Shown here in pieces: positions 53,327 through 64,000 of a stretch of DNA of 64,000 bases (within the stretch, counting starts at the first letter, position 1; each line of letters begins with the position of its first letter). The notes beneath the pieces were generated by a model, which worked only from the letters and a program-made list of their open reading frames with translations, made no database searches and was not told where the DNA came from. The position numbers were made by a program, and so were the translations under genes. The stretch lies in contig OX438743.1 of NCBI GenBank assembly GCA_949316235.1, positions 26,285,771-26,349,770 of the forward strand. Direction: 5' to 3'. Source of the stretch: Oegoconia quadripuncta. Taxonomy: Eukaryota > Arthropoda > Insecta > Lepidoptera > Autostichidae.

Positions 53327-53859
53327 CATTATGAAGTCGTTGTAATGTATAGCATCAGCGATGGACGGCCAAGAGAGCCGAGAAGAAGCGCTGCCAGGCT
53401 GTGCAGAGTACCAGCCATGGATATCAGTGGGTTAGCAATCAGCTATATAGCTTAGCTGCCGCGTTCAGAAGTATAGTTTACACTGTAATTTCTCAATTTA
53501 TTCCAAATTTTTCAAGACAAAAATCCATTGTTTTTTATGTCACCTAGTTTCTTACGTCTACATACATTCAGTCACTAAAATTATAATATATCCTACCACA
53601 AAATATTCGTCACGCAGAATCGTTCGCAGTGTTTAAACTGCGTCTAAAGGAATATTATTTATCTCTTTAATGAATTGTATATACTGTTATACATATTTAT
53701 GTGTATTTTATTGTTGCACTTATTTATATGGTTTGTTTATTTTAGTAAGTGTTTATCTTTGTATGTATTCTACTATGTCTATATATCTTGATATTTAAAG
53801 TTATTCACATTTTACTTTGCACTATCCAACTACTTATTAAAAAGCTTCTTTAACTGAGG
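53327..53859. other. no recognised feature
   Basis: Nothing identified. Confidence 0.4.
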
Positions 53860-54340
53860 TTGTCTGGAAGAAACCGCTATCAGTCCGCCTTTGTACACTT
53901 CATCATCTATGTTAAATGTTCTTTGTATTTTATTTTTGTGACCTGTAAAGAATTCAATAATAAGAATAATAATGTCCTCTCTGTATAATCATTAAATATC
54001 CTCGGAAAAGCATAAATTATTTTCACAATCGTATTCAGCCTGCGACCCTCCTACTGTAGGACTAACTCACATAATGAGAGTCCCATAAAGCAGGCCTAGA
54101 GGGCGGGCTATCATACATAACTTGGTGCCTAATTGGCACTGAATTCGAGAAATGCTTTATTTTTATGTGTAAAGCGTGGAAGGGTTTCTGTGCGTTGTCA
54201 TCTTATAGAACATTGTTTTACGCTTCTTCCGTTATAGGTCACGTACAAAGGTGGACTATGGCCCATACTTCCTCATCATACGAGGGAAGGCCTTCCCTGC
54301 AGTGGGATGTTTACTCGGCAGAGATGATGACTTCATTCAG
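53860..54340 (+). mobile_element. LINE tail and repeat P
   Basis: 53860-53960 is a LINE end (GGTTGTCTGGAAGAAACCGC; CCGCCTTTGTACACTTC). 54235-54340 is repeat P (GGTGGACTATGGCCCATACT; CAGTGGGATGTTTACTCGG). Confidence 0.5.
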
Positions 54341-54678
54341 CTTACAATGGGCATGTACATGAAAATTTTGAGATAATAATACTAAGGCCCGTATTAATAA
54401 ACCATCCTCAATACAAGTTTTGAGGCTGTATCACCCGAGATGTGTATAGTACAGTAAAGATACACTTTTAACTTCCAATAGCATCCATAAAACAATTTTT
54501 TGCACATAGAGAGAGTATCAGTCAGTGATAGAATAAAAATGTTTTCTAACCAATCGGTAGATTACTTTAGATATAGTATAGGTATTTAGTATTAAAACAT
54601 AGACTGTTAGGTTAAAATGACCACTGTGAATATACTTCGAAGTCCTGCAACGATGGTAAATATCACGACTCAATAAAC

Positions 54679-54895
54679 TACTTTTTTTTTTTTTTTTTTT
54701 TTTAATTAGAATGGGATCGCTCTTGACCTTAATCTGGACTAATGTCGAGATAAGGTCTACGATGGAACGAGCTTTCCCAGAAGATGCCTATTTAACCTGA
54801 CTTTAAAGAGCTGCGGGTTATATGCGATTGGAAACACAGACGGAGGCAATGCGTTCCACTCCTTAGCCGTGCGCATGAGACTTTTAGAAAATTGC
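54679..54895 (-). pseudogene. Jockey-like LINE C-terminus
   Basis: Minus-strand peptide FSKSLMRTAKEWNALPPSVF, PIAYNPQLFKVRLNRHLLG, then stop, 3' UTR and a run of about 27 A's (T's at 54682-54708). Related to but distinct from LINE-Y. Confidence 0.8.
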
Positions 54896-55159
54896 TCAAA
54901 GTAACAAGCGCCGTAAATATGCGTCAATCTCTATAAACCACGAGTTTGCGGCGCTTGTAGTGGAGACATTGGGCTCTTGGTCTTCTGTCAACAATTTGTC
55001 AAGGATTTATCCGTTAGACTGGTCCCCGCCTCTGGAGATGTGAGAGCTAGTGCCTACTTTGCTCAGCAGCTGGGTTTATGCATTCAGCGGGGCAATAGCG
55101 CTAGCGTACTAGGTACTATGCCTCACGGAAGCGAGTTGGACGGCGTATTTTTTCTATAA
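54896..55159 (+). pseudogene. retrotransposon RT C-terminal fragment (QRGNSASVLGT type)
   Basis: Frame reads CQQFVKDLSVRLVPASGDVR, ASAYFAQQLGLCIQRGNSAS and VLGTMPHGSELDG then stop. In a neighbouring frame just upstream AALxVExLGSWSS can be read, so a frameshift separates them. From memory this pattern is the last segment of a class of invertebrate reverse-transcriptase ORFs. No A tail follows directly. Two more copies are in the window (6171-6285, 63727-64000). Confidence 0.5.
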
Positions 55160-55480
55160 GATATAGGTATTTTCAATTGTGTTTTATAAATTTTTTGTTT
55201 CAATAAGATAATTTCATTGCTGATTGTTTACTATAAACAATATCTTTAGAAAATTGTTAAAAAACGATTAATTTTTTAGAAAATTGTTATTAGAGATCGC
55301 ACCTTCGACAATGCAATGAAATTCACAGTGGTAACTTTAATTCAATATTGTAGATTTTATTATTAAATAACTATACTATACTTAAAGCAAGCTACAGAAT
55401 GGTGAGAACACATTTTGGTTCTGTTACTGAAGAGTACTCTTTCTTTCTACAAAAAATCAAACTTTAAGATTACAGAAGTA

Positions 55481-55904
55481 CACCACAACGATAACGTATT
55501 TTATTGGACTAATAATGATGGTTGCTATTGGTGGTTTGTTCCCGGTTTGGTACCATTATGCTATGCTTACAATCACCTTGTCGCGTTTAACGAGACCCGA
55601 GATTAGAGACGGTTTAGTCCCTTTTAACTATGCGAAGAGCAGGAAAATTTGTTTTGATTTTAGTCCGCGTAGAACTGCATCTTCAGTACCTTTAGCTTAA
55701 TTATACTTTGCATATTTAATACGCTCGTTTTAATATAATTCACCGCTTCTGGTAACAATGTGTCACATATTCACAATTTTCCTTTATTATGAGCGAAGAC
55801 AGGCGAGAATTTATGATATAATAACAGATTTACGGCCAGAAAAGCTGTGAAAACCTGAGACATTAGCATTCTTGATGCTAGATCAGCTTTAAGGAAAATA
55901 GTTA
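55481..55904. other. no recognised feature
   Basis: Two overlapping 60-codon frames at 55415-55700 carry no recognised motif. Confidence 0.35.
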
Positions 55905-56318
55905 TATACATAATGTTAATACAAGATATAAAAATAAACTTGTTGTTCATGTCAGCCGTTTACACAAAGTCACTAAGTCATTTAAGGGGCAATCGCGCTT
56001 TTATAATAAGATTCCAGTGGATAAAACAGACATTATTTACCAAAGGCTATTATAAAATTTCTGACTATCTGGATGATAAGCAATCATGGACATATACCGC
56101 TCGGTGATATTCAGTCTATTTATACAATATAATATAATTGTAACCCAAACTTATTTAAAAGAGCAACAATTGAGTTTCTTGCTCGTTCTTCTCTGGGGAA
56201 TCAGCATTGTGAATGAGCAATAATGTCAATAATTTTAATATTAAGATAAAAAAATGTGACGTTTTCAAGTGATAATTTTTATCCTACGAAATAAATATTT
56301 TCTGATTTGATTTAGATC
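55905..56318 (+). pseudogene. LINE-X 3' end
   Basis: Peptide parts MLIQDIKINLLFMSAVYTKS and LFTKGYYKISDYLDDKQSWT, then a 3' UTR with AGAGCAACAATTGAGTTTCT and a TTTGATTT tail. An internal deletion removes NKVPVDIQNLPL. Confidence 0.8.
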
Positions 56319-56339
56319 GGAAAGACCGGAACAATATTT

Positions 56340-57115
56340 TTCTTTTCTTAGAGTAGAATGGGATCAACTCGTCTCTTCCCGTGGGTGTTGTAAATGGCAA
56401 CTATGGGATCGTGGGTATAATAGTAGACACCAGTGATGGCAGCAGCGTTATTGGTCTCCCAAAAAAATCTGCCATCCGCAACCCGCTGGAAAGCGATGCA
56501 TATCGCGCCATGGGAGAGGCATATGTTCAGTCATCATCAATAGCCTTACATGTCCTCACACTGGGAGCGGGCTTAAATATACCAGGCGGGCCCAGTGCAG
56601 ACGAGTGGCCACCTGACATTACATTACCCGCTTCCACACTCCTCCCACTGCAACTCCTGTAAGCCAGGATCAACAGTGGTACCCTGCACGGCGCCTACTG
56701 AAGGTAGACGATGCCCTACGTGTCTCTATTGCTATCTTGGGCCCCTTAAAGAAGAGTTAAAGGTGTGAAGTAGGAAAGAAGTTCCCCCCCCTCCCCATCG
56801 GCAAATGGGATTGTAGCTAAATGAATTCAAAAGCAGCACTAAGGCTTAACCTATGGGGAAGGGGATCAAGTTATGCTTGACACCCTGTTTTGATACACCA
56901 CGGACAGCGCCACAACGCAGTGACCAACGGACAGTCAGTTTTTTTAACCCTCTTCTGCTACCGACATGGCTTAATGAGTATCTTCAATTAAAAACAACCG
57001 GGACCGATTATTTAACGTGCACTCCCAAGCACGGAAACACTAGTATTAAATTTCTACTAGTGGTCACCCACGGACTGACCGCACATTGCTTAACTTCGCT
57101 AATCGATAACTAAAA
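56340..57115 (+). repeat. RTE 5'-type fragment and related repeats
   Basis: 56370-56445: GTCTCTTCCCGTGGGTGTTG and ACACCAGTGATGGCAGC. A short RTE-like peptide NPLESDAYRAMGEAYVQ is at about 56480. 57000-57110 has GGGACCGATTATTTAACGTG, a common lepidopteran repeat motif. Confidence 0.45.
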
Positions 57116-58274
57116 GCGAATATGTTCAGTAGTGGATTTTTATTGCCTGTTCATGACGGTTTGGGCTTCGATGTGTCACGAACCTTACAATATTGAGGCC
57201 TTTATGACACGTGGAAGGTATTTAGCCTAGACTTGACTAGAAATACTAGGCGTGCGTAACCTTCGATTGCGTCCTGACTTTTCACCAGTTCAGATTATGG
57301 TATAACGCCTTTCCATCAGACCCTCATAAATGAAAATAAATATAAGTTCATCATCATCTCAGCCCGAAAACATCAGACATACACACACACAAACTTTCGC
57401 ATTTATAATATTAGTTGGGATTGGGATATAAAAAAACGATACTCAAATCGGACCACGTATTACTGAGATATGTCCGGACAAAGACTGAACACACACACAC
57501 ACTCACACACAACGGCCTCCAACACATAACTTACGTAGTTTTTCATGATACTTTCTCATTCACTCACTGTCATCATCAGCCCGTAAACATCCCATTGCAG
57601 GGATATAAGCCTTCCCTCGTATAATGAGGGAGTATGGGTCATAGTCCACCACGCTGACCAAATGTGGGTTGGGGACGTCAGTATATATCATCTAAATACA
57701 CCAATCAACTGTGTTAAAAGCTAAATATTTTCGTCTAAGATGGCACTCACTCAAAAACTGCACTCGAATTCGTAACACCCAAAGTTTTTTGTCGGGGGCT
57801 ATAAAATTAATAATGACACTAATGACATATCGTAATAAAATAATGAATGAATCGTATAATGTAATAATTTAGAAAAAAAAATTGGTAATTTTTAAATAAT
57901 GAATTTGGATTTAAATTTTAAATTGTAATTTAAATTTTTAATGTAAATTTTAATGTAAATTGATATGGGACAAGTTCCTGCAATAAAGATTTTTATTATT
58001 AAATCACGCCAGTCTTGTGCTTGCGCATGAGTTTACGCAAACTGGTGAGCTACTTCATAGAAATACTGCGCCAATTAGCCCATACACCTATTTATTAGCG
58101 GCCCACCATACTATTTGCATCTCTTTTCGACACCTTAATGTTGATAAGGGATAGAGATACAAGGCGCACACCAATTTATTAGCAGAATTACTTACGTAAA
58201 GTTACGTAGTAATTGCAGGAGGGCTATTATTACACACATTAATATACATTAACTATTCCCATTTCCTCCTTTAC
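57116..58274. other. unassigned with repeat traces
   Basis: 57390-57418 is the 5' end of a short Helitron on the minus strand (AACTTTCGCATTTATAATAT). 57570-57680 (minus) is repeat P. 57975-58000 resembles a LINE 3' end (CAATAAAGATTTTTATTATT). The rest is unassigned. Confidence 0.4.
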
Positions 58275-58440
58275 ATAGAGCCCATAAGTCATTTAAGGGC
58301 CTATATACTTCTAAGGTTCCAGTAGACATTGAAAGTTGCCATTAAATAAATTCGAAACTCCCATAAAAATATTTTGCAAAGGGCAATTATGAAATTTCTA
58401 TCTATAAAGAAGTATTGACTTGAAACGCTCGGCGATATTG
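58275..58440 (+). pseudogene. LINE-X fragment, strongly decayed
   Basis: AAGGTTCCAGTAGACATTGA and GAAACGCTCGGCGATATTGG match the C-terminal codons and early 3' UTR of LINE-X. Confidence 0.65.
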
Positions 58441-58454
58441 GGTTTCATTATTAT

Positions 58455-58625
58455 ATTACTAACTTTGCCTGCGTGAAATAACGTAATCGTAGATTAATAT
58501 GTTTATGCCGATGTTTATTCCTATGTTAAACCAGGGTATGTTCTACCTTTATACCAAATTTCATCCAAATCCGTGCATCCGTTTCACCGTGGTTGAGCAA
58601 TATACAAACAAACAAATATCCAAAA
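58455..58625 (-). mobile_element. Helitron-type derivative, partial
   Basis: Minus strand: TTTGGATGAAATTTGGTATA and AACCACGGTGAAACGG. The end near 58468 (CACGCAGGCAAAG) is a worn 3' end. Confidence 0.5.
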
Positions 58626-58806
58626 GATTGCATTTAAAATATGAATTAGATTTTCTTTGTTTTGTTCAATCAGAAATTGTCACCTCGGTAGGTACTTAAT
58701 AATTGACCCACCAATTTTTATCATCCAGAAGTAATAACAATTATAATAGTGAGATATATCTGACAAAGATTGGACACATACACGTACACACACATACACA
58801 CATATA

Positions 58807-59081
58807 CACATAAATAAATAATAAATAAATAAATATCCTTAGACATACACACAGTTCCACAGTAAGCAACTATATGCTTGTGTTGTAGATACCAGATGGT
58901 TGATATAATACATAAATACATTATTTTTTGTAAATAAATACTTATTATAAATGAAAACATCCATAACTCGGGTACACATGTCCGTATTCATCACACAAAC
59001 ATATGCCCCTAGCGGGATTCGAACCCGCAACCTTCTGGTATAGTGGTCGGAGTTGCTAACCATTACACCAAACAGGTCGTC
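58807..59081 (-). mobile_element. SINE-B copy
   Basis: Minus strand, B box GGTTCGAATCCCG, head GACGACCTGTTTGGTGTAAT. The GCGCCATCTA segment near the tail is deleted. Confidence 0.85.
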
Positions 59082-59644
59082 TACATACACACACAACAAC
59101 ACCGGCAAATACATAATTCCGGTCATTTATCGTCGGTGGTTAAAAAAGCAATAAGATTGGACAAATTCATTTGTGCTTGGAAACCGCACCATGCGAAGGC
59201 GGAAAATCACATTAGGTATACACATTTGTTACCAACACCATAACAAATTCACTGAAACTCAACAATAACCGTAAGTCATGTTGGTATATAATCATAAAAT
59301 ATAATAACCCATGTAACTTACCGGTGCTTCGAGATATGGACCCGAGCGAAATGACTAGACTTAAGGGCCCTACACGTTACCTGACATTTGGTCGGATGGA
59401 ATTTTAGATCGGTACTGTTTCTTGAAATTCGAATCCAACTACAACAATTGAAGGTCTTAAGGGGCTTAAGGTAAGGTCTTAAAGCTCCATCCTGCTCAAT
59501 CATGTGCGTTTGTATAAGTCTGTACGGTTCATTCCGCTTCACGCGTACGCAAAAACATCAGTATTTATTTTTATTCCGAAAGTAAAGTATATTTTCAAAT
59601 TGTAAAACATATAATCACTACAAAGTTCATATTTGGAATGTTAT
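59082..59644. other. no recognised feature
   Basis: Nothing identified. Confidence 0.4.
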
Positions 59645-59765
59645 TCAAAAATTGTGCTGTGTGGTTTCGACACGTAAATAGAATAGAACCAACCAGTCTC
59701 TTCCCGTGGGTGTCGTAAAAGGCGACTAAGGGACTTTCCACCAAAAAAATCTATAGACTTGCACG
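59645..59765 (+). repeat. RTE 5'-type fragment
   Basis: GTGTGGTTTCGACACG, CTCTTCCCGTGGGTGTCGTA and AAAGGCGACTAAGGGAC, the clearest copy of this segment in the window. Confidence 0.6.
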
Positions 59766-60344
59766 TTTTAACCCTCACGTCAACCTATGTCCCGTGTGCA
59801 TTTCTTGTGCAAATGCACGTGTGTATACTTCGTAAGGTGAGGGTGAGGGAGTTTCCGAATCTAAAATTGAATCACCCCTGCATGGGATACTGTCGTCCGA
59901 TCGCAGAGGATCGTTCGCGGAACTGTAGGCCCCTTAACATTGTTTACGAGTTACTTAGTGTGCGTTCCTATCAATGTTATATTGTATTACACCACTTTAC
60001 TACTGAAAGGCTACTAAATTGTTAACTAAGATTCGTATGTAAGGAGACCGTAATAAAAAACGGATCGTTCTCCGTAACTCGGTTACTTTGCTGGTTCAAA
60101 CGAGAATATTTATTATCGTTTACGCTTGGCATTAAGTTATATTTACTTTAAGATACAGGAAATACAGGAGCAAATATAAAGAGCTTTTTTGAAAATCAAT
60201 GATTATACACACAAATTAAGATAAATATTAGTGTAATTAAGAGTTTAATGAATAAGAATAATTATTATGAACGCCACAACACGTTACAAAAACAAAGAAA
60301 TAATAAATTATAGCTTAATAAGAAATACAATTATAAATAAAATT
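59766..60344. other. no recognised feature
   Basis: Nothing identified. Confidence 0.4.
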
Positions 60345-60665
60345 CGCACAATGGTGTCACCTGTTGCGGCATGCACAAATGGGTGAGCACTCAGCTCATA
60401 CTGCGACAAATCACAGCGCTGGTTTTCAGTGCCCCCAAATACCCAGTGACGCAAGGACGCTACGTCAGTATAATAATTAGCAGCACAATAATACTTGAAA
60501 GAACAACCGCGGGTTATCTTCCGAAATGCACACGTGACAGGGGGTGACCCTATTGACGTAAAAACGTGTAAATCTATCGATGTTTTTTGTTGGAAGTCAC
60601 CACACACCTTTTACGACACCCACGGGAAGAGACGTGTTGGTTAATTTATGTGCCGAAACCATACA
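60345..60665. repeat. repeat Y (diverged) and RTE 5'-type fragment (-)
   Basis: 60405-60470 shares CAGCGCTGGTTTTCAGTG with repeat Y. 60525-60665 is a minus-strand copy of the 59645 segment (TTTTACGACACCCACGGGAA; TGTGCCGAAACCATACAG). Confidence 0.55.
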
Positions 60666-60996
60666 GCACACCAGTGATTATCATCTAGATAATAAAGCAA
60701 CTATATTCAAAATATCTTCGAAACGGCCAAACTGATTTCATCAAATAATGGCAACTGCAGCTTTGGAAAATAATTTCATCCCAGTTTTGACGCTGAAATA
60801 CCACAGACAGACACACATATACAGGCCTCAATTTGGGTCGGGGGTTAACACCATAATGTTACGACCTGTATTCCAAATGGGGTGGTCAGAGATATCACAA
60901 ACATTGGGTGTTCAAAACTTTAAAAGTTTAATCAATCTTTAAAGCACAACGACGTTTCACTTTTTGAAGTTAAAACAACAAAATGTATTTTCTAAT

Positions 60997-61085
60997 CCAC
61001 ATTCCGTACTGGGCCCGTGTGGCGGATTACCCGTAGTTACTAGTGATAGGAGGCTGTGCTCCAGCAATGGTGACATTACAATGGG
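60997..61085 (+). repeat. dispersed repeat P, diverged
   Basis: AATCCACATTCCGTACTGGG and GGAGGCTGTGCTCCAGCAAT. It directly precedes the tandem array. Confidence 0.5.
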
Positions 61086-61094
61086 TTTGATGCA

Positions 61095-61395
61095 TTTGAT
61101 GCACTTCTCAACTTGTACACCATGCTCAAATGTACACTTCTCAAATGGTGAACTTAGAAACTGGTGCACTTCTCAACTTGTACACCATGCTCAAATGGTA
61201 CACTTCTCAACTTGTGCAGTTCGCAAATGGTGAACTTAGCAACTGGTGCACTTCTCAACTTGTACACCATGCTCAAATGGTATACTTCTCAACTTGTGCA
61301 GTTCTCAAATGGTGAACTTAGCAACTGGTGCACTTCTCAACTTGTACACCATGCTCAAATGGTACATTTCGCAAAAGGAGCACTTTTTTAAGATA
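61095..61395 (+). repeat. 82-bp higher-order tandem repeat of 16-18-bp monomers
   Basis: GGTGCACTTCTCAACT recurs at 61163, 61245 and 61327, exactly 82 bp apart. Each 82-bp unit is five related 16- to 18-bp monomers of the pattern GGTRMACTTCTCAACT. Partial units flank it. All three plus-strand frames stay open through the array, but this is due to the repeat. Confidence 0.92.
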
Positions 61396-61869
61396 AGTGG
61401 AGATTTTTTACAACCGCCACTGTAAACCGACTCAGTCTGATACGATGTAGGTAGGTATAGAGGAAATCAATATTTTTTAATTTCGATATTCACCAGGATA
61501 TTTATTGTTCAATGAGCTTATGTCAAACGCAGATGGGTCTCTATAAATCTTACAAAGCAAATTTGTATATACAATCACGAGATAGCTCGATATAGGTCTA
61601 TAAAGCTTTATTATTATTTTTTTATTATTAATACAAGCCTTAGCTTGGCAGTAAAGCCATCAGCCTAAACACGAAAACATTCTATAGTAATTCTTCAGTA
61701 AAGTGACAAAATGTTTTACGGAAGATTTTGCGACTTCTTGTGGGAACCCGAAAGCTTTGTTACGCGCTTTAATTTACACTTCCCTTCATTTGCACACCAT
61801 CACTGACTTTTGCTGCACAATATTCTGCTATTATTAAGCTTAAAAACTCAGAATGCTTAAATTTCAAAA
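61396..61869. other. no recognised feature
   Basis: Nothing identified. Confidence 0.4.
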
Positions 61870-61971
61870 CATAAAATTTTTATCCCGATAAAGTGAGTAG
61901 TTCCCGAGGACTAAACAAAATTCCGCGATAAAGTTATTCTACGCAGGCGAAGTCGCGGGCGGAAAGCTAGT
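61870..61971 (+). mobile_element. Helitron-type 3' end
   Basis: TTTATCCCGATAAAGTGAGT, then CTACGCAGGCGAAGTCGCGG and GCGGAAAGCTAG before a T. The 5' part is missing. Confidence 0.7.
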
Positions 61972-61984
61972 CCATAATAAAGAG

Positions 61985-62109
61985 GGTTTCAGAATGATTA
62001 CTTTATATGGGTAATCGAATTTTCGACTATGGTTCCTTGGGGAAAATTGTTCGTAATCACGAGTGACGTCACCAGTTAACGGGAATTACACGAATTCAAA
62101 TTCACCCTG
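61985..62109. mobile_element. palindromic MITE (CAGGGTGAATT ends), copy 3, half
   Basis: Right half only: GACTATGGTTCCTTGGGGAA ... AAATTCACCCTG followed by TATA. The left half was lost. Confidence 0.75.
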
Positions 62110-63239
62110 TATACATATAACAAAGTCTTAAATATTTTGTTTTTTAAAAACAAATGTACGAAAATGCTGAAATTTTCACAGATATACAGTCCGGATTAAT
62201 ATTTAAGCCCTAATTTTGAAATAAAGACCACTTTAATATAACAAAAATTATTTTTTAACTTTTGAAACATTAAAACAATGTTCAGTGGATTGTGACCGTA
62301 GTAAATATAAAATTTCCTTTTTTTGGTTTTTTTATGGACAGGCAAAGGTAACTTAACTTGTATTCCTGGTGAACTATATTCACATAACATAAAACAATGT
62401 AAAAATGCATTGAAGAAGTACTTGATAGATGGAACTATGTAGGAAGTGCCTTTCCAACAAATTTTATTTCGTTAGAGAGACACATGTCTACTTGTTTTCG
62501 CATATCATCTTATGTATCTAGATATTTAAGTTACGTTACATACCTTTTGTAATAATTAATAACGTGGCGGGTCAGTGACCTCATTCGCACTACACACAAA
62601 CCTTTACAGGTTTTCGTAGGCGTCTTATAGTGAACATTGTTTAAATAATGTTCTATGGATAAATAAAGAAAAAAAAAACTGAGCCAATACAGTCAAGTCT
62701 TTTTATCCACGCGCTGTTAGTTAATATTTATATCATCGGGGAATATAATTGTTAAGCAATTTACGTCGCTGAAATTCTGCCAAATGGAAACTAGATGATG
62801 GATGATAATTGACCTCAATCGTGTGTGAATGAAAGCTACTGCAAAATTTAAATTGCTGTAAGTAATTTTCTCGACTCTATAGAGAGCTATAAAATTCACC
62901 CATAAAAATGCAATTTATCTGACCTTTTCAAACTTAATATAACTTTCACCTTATTGACCTTAAAATAACCCTCCCACCGCCTCTAGTCGGTTTATGACAT
63001 CAGGAACTTTTCAAAGACTAACAATAAAGATGGAGAGCGGGCTGCGACCTTTACCTTAGAGGATAATAAGACGACGATATATATAAGGTCTAACAAAATT
63101 AACCCGACAAACCTTGAAGAGTGTATGTATAGGATGTACCTACCTATTACGAAAAAAATAAAACATTAAAGTTAACAGATTTTATTCAAAAAATAAAATT
63201 TAGAAATGTAAATTTTGTGAGTTGGACTCTAATACCACG
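62110..63239. other. AT-rich, no recognised feature
   Basis: No repeat ends or coding signal seen. Confidence 0.4.
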
Positions 63240-63416
63240 ATACACAAACATGTGCCGCGGTATCTTTGAAAACGCCGAAAGGCGACCACAAGCCGCTCGC
63301 CGCGACTTGCTGTGATTGGTTGCGCCCTGTGCCCCGCCATCCACTTTAGCGTCTTCCATATAAATGGAACGTTGCCTGTTTTTTCTCATTAATAAAACAA
63401 GGTACAATCGAAATTA
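63240..63416 (+). promoter_or_regulatory. candidate RNA polymerase II promoter
   Basis: A CpG-containing stretch (63250-63350) holds ATTGG (63315-63319, inverted CCAAT). TATAAAT is at 63359-63365 and TCATTA, an Inr match, has its A at 63388, 29 bp after the TATA start. A consensus-like donor AA|GTAAGT lies at about 63417. The order and spacing are those of a textbook insect promoter. No transcript evidence. Confidence 0.35.
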
Positions 63417-63726
63417 AGTAAGTCTGTTAATTTGTATTTTCATATAGAATTTCGTTCCCGCCGTAGTTTTTCTCATAATTGTAGCAGTTGACACAATTAG
63501 AAAAAAAACTACGCACATAATTTTCCGGTGTACAGATCGATTAGACACATAAAGTATAGGATATTCTAATCAAAAATGTTATGTATTACAACTATAAGTA
63601 TCTACAGAATTACAAATGCGTAATTGAACATGTTATAACAGATATTAATTATTAATGGGAATAAATTAAGTATGTACATGATACAACAAATTTATAAAAC
63701 ACAATTGAAAATACCTATATCTTATA
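63417..63726. other. AT-rich, no recognised feature
   Basis: Would be intron if the promoter is real. Nothing identified. Confidence 0.35.
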
Positions 63727-64000
63727 CGCCGTCCAACTCGCTTCCGTGAGGCATAGTACCTAGTACGCTAGCGCTATTGCCCCGCTGAATGCATAAACCC
63801 AGCTGCTGAGCAAAGTAGGCACTAGCTCTCACATCTCCAGAGGCGGGGACCAGTCTAACGGATAAATCCTTGACAAATTGTTGACAGAAGACCAAGAGCC
63901 CAATATCTCCACTGCAAGCGCCGCAAACTCGTTGTTTATAGAGATTGACGCATATTTACGGCGCTTGTTACTCGTACTTTGAGTTTGTTCAGCCATGGTT
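63727..64000 (-). pseudogene. retrotransposon RT C-terminal fragment, cut by window end
   Basis: Minus-strand copy of 54896-55159, nearly identical. It keeps EFAALAVEILGSWSS, and after a one-base shift FVKDLSVRLVPASGD and CIQRGNSASVLGTMP, then stop. It extends farther upstream than the 54896 copy (ATGGCTGAACAAACTCAAAG) and continues beyond the window. Confidence 0.6.

Larger units (their letters stand above)
54446..55480. mobile_element. fold-back element, copy 2
   Basis: Left arm 54446-54645 (AAAATGTTTTCTAACCAATC, ATTACTTTAGATATAG, CCACTGTGAATAT) and right arm about 55312-55480 (AATGAAATTCACAGTGGTAA, AAGCAAGCTACAG, GAAGAGTACTCTTTC) are inverted. The loop holds two retroelement fragments (54679-55159). 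Homologous to 35526-36352. Confidence 0.65.

Noticed and set aside
60964..61391. Three overlapping plus-strand frames
   Set aside because: They run through repeat P and the 82-bp array. Openness in all frames follows from the repeat composition.
63186..63407. 73-codon minus-strand frame across the candidate promoter
   Set aside because: No domain or splice support. It is better explained as chance openness of a CpG-richer patch.
1..64000. CRISPR arrays, bacterial operons, rRNA genes, LTR retrotransposons
   Set aside because: No spaced identical repeats of the CRISPR kind, no ribosome-binding-site-led gene series, no rRNA-like stretch and no long direct terminal repeats were seen.

Overview
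This window looks like repeat-dense, gene-poor DNA from a moth or butterfly (Lepidoptera). The evidence is the low GC background with long A/T runs, the absence of any confidently identifiable host protein gene, Helitron ends of the lepidopteran type (a 3' end of the form CGCGGACGAAGTCGCGGGC...CTAGT), tRNA-headed SINEs with TTTA-type or poly-A tails, and RTE-type LINE ends of the form CAGCAGTGGACGT...GGCTGATATGATGATG. Family names such as SINE-A, LINE-X and RTE-1 are labels of convenience used here, not database names. The species cannot be read from the sequence.

Layout. 0-2 kb: SINE-A, a mariner-like MITE and SINE-C. 2.1-6.0 kb: a large decayed Helitron (TC...CTAG) with a duplicated 5' end, several minisatellites, the C-terminal piece of its Pif1-like helicase, and an inserted GC-rich, hairpin-filled poly-A retroelement. 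6-14.5 kb: SINEs, palindromic MITEs and LINE stubs. 14.5-16.7 kb: the best-preserved object in the window, a complete 2.12-kb IS630/Tc1/mariner-superfamily transposon with 268-bp terminal repeats differing at 2 positions and an uninterrupted 353-residue transposase with a DD35D triad. 17-25 kb: LINE stubs, a hAT-like element carrying a LINE with its own 10-bp target duplication, a Helitron derivative carrying a LINE with an FADD reverse transcriptase, and two RTE fragments. 25-36.6 kb: a patchwork of SINE, LINE and MITE copies including an inverted SINE pair and a twin-primed LINE. 36.6-44 kb: the least repeat-rich part, with candidate 5' exons near 37.0-37.3 kb and a candidate last exon near 42.4-42.6 kb. 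44-64 kb: more nested SINEs and LINEs, a fold-back element, an 82-bp higher-order tandem repeat at 61.1-61.4 kb, and a candidate TATA/Inr promoter at 63.3-63.4 kb.

The coding sequences do not form a pathway. They are parts of unrelated selfish elements. Only the DD35D transposase appears intact. The helicase, the reverse transcriptases and their stubs are truncated or broken. The non-autonomous elements (SINEs, MITEs, Helitron derivatives) depend on enzymes encoded elsewhere. Insertions inside insertions are common: SINE-A and a second retroelement in one SINE-B, a LINE in a hAT-like element, a LINE in a Helitron, a MITE in a LINE tail. These give a relative order of events. Such density is typical of heterochromatin, a W chromosome or a piRNA-producing cluster, but the sequence alone cannot choose between them.
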